A DNA stretch of 64,000 nt, from the NCBI GenBank assembly GCA_964562685.1, contig CAZLUP010000001.1, forward strand, positions 124,001 to 188,000, read 5' to 3'. The stretch comes from Stanieria sp964562685. Lineage in GTDB: Bacteria > Cyanobacteriota > Cyanobacteriia > Cyanobacteriales > Xenococcaceae. The notes beneath the pieces were generated by a model. It saw only the letters and a list, made by a program, of their open reading frames with translations, was not told the origin of the DNA and did not search any database. Made by a program: the position numbers and the translations under genes. Shown one piece after another: positions 61,268-64,000 of the stretch (position 1 is its first letter; every line of letters begins with the position of its first letter).

Positions 61268-62293
61268 ATGAATATTTTAGGAAAAATACCGCTCAAGCTA
61301 CCTCAATTCATAGCTTTTGGAGTAGGTACAGCACTCCTAGCTGTCGCCATCCCCCTGGCTTCTCAAGAAAAGCAATCAATAAAAGTTGATGGTTCTAGCA
61401 CCGTCTATCCCATCACTAAAAAAATCATCGAAGAATATCAAGCCAATCAAAAACAACCAGTAAATATTGAGAGCAATTTTTCTGGGACAGGAGGTGGGTT
61501 TGATAAGTTTTGTCGTGGAGAAACTGATATTAACAACGCTTCCCGTCCGATTCAACGAGATGAGATGGAAGCCTGTAACAACTCAGAAGTTCGTTATATC
61601 GAATTACCTGTTGCTTTTGATGCGCTCACAGTGGTGGTCAATCCTCAAAACAATTGGTTAGAAAGCATTACTCTTGAGGAATTAGCCAAGATTTGGTCAC
61701 CAGAGGCAGAGGGAAAAATTACACGTTGGAATCAAGTTAGACCAGATTTTCCTGACCAACCGCTCAATCTTTATGCTCCTGGGAGAGATTCAGGGACTTT
61801 TGATTATTTCACTGAAGCTGTTATAGGAGAAGCTGGTTCAAGTCGTAACGATCTTACCGCTAGTGAAGATGATGATGCTTTAGTTCAAGGAGTAAGTCAA
61901 GATCCTAACGCTTTGGGTTATTTTGGTTTAGCCTATTACGAGCAACGCGCCAATGCAATGAAAGCAGTAGCTGTCGATAGTGGTAAGGGAGCAGTGTTAC
62001 CTTCCAGAGAAACCGTTGAAAAAGCTCAATACCAACCTTTGTCCCGTCCCTTATTTATATACGTCAACGCAGCTTCAGCACAGAAAAACCAAACTTTGAG
62101 AGAATTTATCGATTTTTATCTTGCTCAAGCACCAGAGCTAGTAACTCAAGTCGGTTATGTTCCCTTGCCAGAAGAAGCTTACCATATTGATAAAGTTACT
62201 TTCCACAAGGGAGAAGTAGGAACTGTTTTTGAAGGACGATCTCAATTCAACCTAACTATACCCGAACTATTACGAAAACAAGCCCGATTTTAA
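61268..62293 (+). CDS. pstS: Second PstS-type phosphate-binding protein
   Basis: 341 aa, paralogue of the first PstS. Signal or anchor segment about 12-29; VDGSSTVYPITKKIIEEY, GTGGGFDKFCRGETDINNASRPI and APGRDSGTFDYF are the phosphate-binding loops. ATG at 61268 has a ribosome site (GTGGAG) seven bases before it. It has its own promoter with two ArsR operators and is followed 18 bases later by acr3. It probably shares PstCAB and raises the preference for phosphate over arsenate under arsenic stress (inference). Confidence 0.93.
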   Translation: MNILGKIPLKLPQFIAFGVGTALLAVAIPLASQEKQSIKVDGSSTVYPITKKIIEEYQANQKQPVNIESNFSGTGGGFDKFCRGETDINNASRPIQRDEMEACNNSEVRYIELPVAFDALTVVVNPQNNWLESITLEELAKIWSPEAEGKITRWNQVRPDFPDQPLNLYAPGRDSGTFDYFTEAVIGEAGSSRNDLTASEDDDALVQGVSQDPNALGYFGLAYYEQRANAMKAVAVDSGKGAVLPSRETVEKAQYQPLSRPLFIYVNAASAQKNQTLREFIDFYLAQAPELVTQVGYVPLPEEAYHIDKVTFHKGEVGTVFEGRSQFNLTIPELLRKQARF

Positions 62294-62311
62294 TCTTTAA
62301 ATAGAAATCTT

Positions 62312-63466
62312 ATGAATCCTGAAAGTCCAGAAATAAACGAGCGAGCGGTTAAAGCTGGTAGTCAACTTAGTTTCTTTGAAAAATACCTGACGCTCTGGGT
62401 TGCTCTATGTATTATTGCAGGGATTATTCTGGGAAAAACCTTTCCTGGAGTAGCTCAATCCTTAGATGCTATGAGCATTTACAACGTTTCCATTCCCATT
62501 GCCATTTGTCTGTTTTTCATGATGTACCCGATTATGGTCAAGATTGACTTTTCTCAGGCAAAGAAGGCAGCAAAGTCCCCCAAACCAGTATTATTAACCC
62601 TAGTAATTAACTGGTTAGTCAAGCCCTTTACAATGGTAGCATTTGCTCAGTTTTTTCTGGGCTGGTTATTTCTGCCTTTATTATCACAAACCGAATTGAT
62701 TAGAGGTGTAGAAGTTACTCTAGCTAATTCCTATATTGCTGGTGCGATTTTATTAGGAATTGCACCTTGTACGGCGATGGTGCTGATGTGGGGTTACTTA
62801 TCTTACAGTAATCAGGGACATACTTTGGTGATGATAGCAGTTAATTCCCTAGCAATGTTGTTTCTCTACGCGCCATTAGGAAAATGGTTACTGTCTGCCA
62901 ATAATCTGACTGTACCTTGGGAAACAATTGTCTTGTCAGTTTTAATTTATGTCGGGTTGCCCTTAGCAGCAGGAATTTTAAGTAGGCAATGGATCTTTAG
63001 ATATAAAGGAAGACAATGGTTTGAAGAGAAGTTTCTCCATTATCTTTCCCCAGTTGCGATCACAGCATTATTATTAACCTTAATTCTGTTGTTTGCTTTC
63101 AAAGGAGAATTAATTGTCAATAATCCCCTACACATCTTATTAATTGCCGTTCCCTTATTTATCCAGACTAATTTTATTTTCTTAATTACCTATGTAGCAG
63201 GTTTAAAACTAGGACTAGATTACGAAGATGCAGCCCCCGCAGCCTTAATTGGGGCGAGTAACCATTTTGAAGTTGCGATCGCCACAGCCGTAGTTTTATT
63301 CGGTCTTAATTCTGGTGCAGCTTTAGCCACTGTAGTTGGCGTGCTGATTGAAGTCCCAGTCATGCTGATGTTGGTAGAAGTTTGTAAGCGTACTGCTAAT
63401 TGGTTTCCTAGGCATCCCGAAAAAGCAACTTTACTCGACCCTCGTTGTGCGAGTCCCTATCGGTAA
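62312..63466 (+). CDS. acr3: Arsenite efflux carrier, ACR3 family
   Basis: 384 aa, ten membrane helices. The conserved ACR3 cysteine region GIAPCTAMVLMWGYLSYSNQGHTL is at about residues 149-172, with the late IGASNHFEVAIATAVVLFG motif. It exports As(III) driven by the proton gradient. Co-transcribed with pstS2 under the two ArsR sites. The short C-terminal tail is family-like. Confidence 0.94.
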   Translation: MNPESPEINERAVKAGSQLSFFEKYLTLWVALCIIAGIILGKTFPGVAQSLDAMSIYNVSIPIAICLFFMMYPIMVKIDFSQAKKAAKSPKPVLLTLVINWLVKPFTMVAFAQFFLGWLFLPLLSQTELIRGVEVTLANSYIAGAILLGIAPCTAMVLMWGYLSYSNQGHTLVMIAVNSLAMLFLYAPLGKWLLSANNLTVPWETIVLSVLIYVGLPLAAGILSRQWIFRYKGRQWFEEKFLHYLSPVAITALLLTLILLFAFKGELIVNNPLHILLIAVPLFIQTNFIFLITYVAGLKLGLDYEDAAPAALIGASNHFEVAIATAVVLFGLNSGAALATVVGVLIEVPVMLMLVEVCKRTANWFPRHPEKATLLDPRCASPYR

Positions 63467-63472
63467 TATATT

Positions 63473-64000
63473 ATGGAATTTCAACAGCTTTGGCAGCAAT
63501 ATAAAGACCCCCTGCAACAGTTGTTGCGATCGCGAGTCAAAAACCCAGCAGATGTAGATGACTTACTTCAAGAAGTTCTTATTAAAGCTTATCACCATCT
63601 CCACACTATCAGAGAGCCAGAAAAGGTTCTTTCGTGGCTGTTTCAAATCGCTCGGAACACTGTAATCGATTATTATCGTAAGTCCCGTGTGGAAACTTCG
63701 CGCCAGGAAATTTTTCAAAATGCAATGTTGACGAAGTCAGAGGAAGCCCCGTCGTTTCAAGGCGGGGTCTCTCTGACAGACAAGCAATCAGAGCAATACG
63801 AACAAATTCGACAAGAATTAACTAGCTGCATTCTACCTTTACTTCATCAACTTCCAGAAAAATATCGTGAAGCCATTGAGATAGTGGACTTACAAAATAC
63901 CTCTCAGAAGGAACTAGCTAATAAATTAGGGCTATCCCATTCGGCAGTTAAATCGAGGGTACAGAGAGGTCGCCGTATGCTTCAAGACAAGTTTCATCAA
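63473..64000 (+). CDS. SigZ-like ECF sigma factor, 3' end cut by window
   Basis: 176 codons are visible from ATG 63473 to the window end with no stop. Sigma region 2 is DDLLQEVLIKAYHHLHTIREPEKVLSWLFQIARNTVIDYYRKSR; region 4 is LPEKYREAIEIVDLQNTSQKELANKLGLSHSAVKSRVQRGRRML. Best fit is the SigZ group. The inter-domain linker contains a translated palindromic element (63736-63777). It starts 7 bases after acr3. SigZ genes are often beside arsenosugar synthesis genes (arsM/arsS), which may lie beyond the window. Confidence 0.85.
   Translation, partial: MEFQQLWQQYKDPLQQLLRSRVKNPADVDDLLQEVLIKAYHHLHTIREPEKVLSWLFQIARNTVIDYYRKSRVETSRQEIFQNAMLTKSEEAPSFQGGVSLTDKQSEQYEQIRQELTSCILPLLHQLPEKYREAIEIVDLQNTSQKELANKLGLSHSAVKSRVQRGRRMLQDKFHQ
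63736..63777. repeat. In-frame palindromic element inside the sigma factor gene
   Basis: Two nested perfect or near-perfect stems: GTCAGAG/CTCTGAC (63736-63742, 63771-63777) and CCCCGTC/GGCGGGG (63747-63753, 63761-63767; one G-T pair). It resembles the terminal hairpins of IS200/IS605-type or palindrome-associated elements and is GC-rich against its surroundings. It encodes about 14 residues of the linker without breaking the frame. Confidence 0.65.

Overview
The window is chromosomal DNA of a cyanobacterium. The evidence is psbK, a CAAD/CURT1-type thylakoid protein, a cyanobacterial-type acyl-lipid desaturase, dozens of HIP1 octamers (GCGATCGC) and heptameric short tandem repeats of the kind found in cyanobacterial genomes. 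The DNA is AT-rich and gene order is mostly mosaic with short operons. No species is assigned; nothing here fixes the genus.

Layout. 1-143 is the 3' end of groL. 405-8664 is a YbhGFSR-like ABC exporter locus. It holds a TetR regulator and permease divergent from an HlyD protein and two ABC ATPases, and a second permease lies beyond an inserted block (PEBP lipoprotein, coiled-coil protein, RHH antitoxin with a shortened YoeB toxin, TnpB relic). 8869-15090 carries glgA, an AlaC-like aminotransferase whose C-terminus is encoded by a dispersed repeat, mscS, ruvC and a ProA paralogue without the catalytic cysteine. 15568-21829 is surface polysaccharide: ssb, a GT39-type transferase, a GT4 transferase, a WbaP-like sugar-phosphate transferase, gmd and fcl (GDP-L-fucose). 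22198-30341 has a Cache histidine kinase, ferredoxin, DUF2993 protein, hydrolase, clpS, a CPBP protease, and a TetR regulator fused to a degenerate recombinase-like domain, divergent from a fatty acid desaturase. 30511-34736 holds Uma2 proteins, MazE with a MazF that lacks a normal start codon, and PlsC. 34737-48492 has a lipase, ftsH, ADH, a transglutaminase-like protein, a P2-type ATPase, a diguanylate cyclase, trpC and lpdA. 48903-56531 has a PilB-like protein without its ATPase domain, CAAD, a tandem PTPS/QueD protein, tRNA-Thr, tRNA-Tyr, several small proteins, a RibK-like protein, SemiSWEET, SbcD and psbK.

The most coherent unit is 56673-64000: arsR, pstS, pstC, pstA, pstB, a second pstS, an ACR3 arsenite exporter and the start of a SigZ-like sigma factor. 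Three exact ATCAA-N6-TTGAT palindromes sit at the promoters of the first pstS and of the second pstS-acr3 unit. This suggests that a phosphate-selective uptake system and arsenite efflux form one ArsR-controlled arsenic response.

Small mobile or palindromic repeats recur throughout. They include a MITE with target-site duplication at 50247-50349, a 112-bp structured repeat in two copies, and a hairpin element inside the sigma factor gene. Several genes are broken or remodelled at such repeats or at HIP1 sites.
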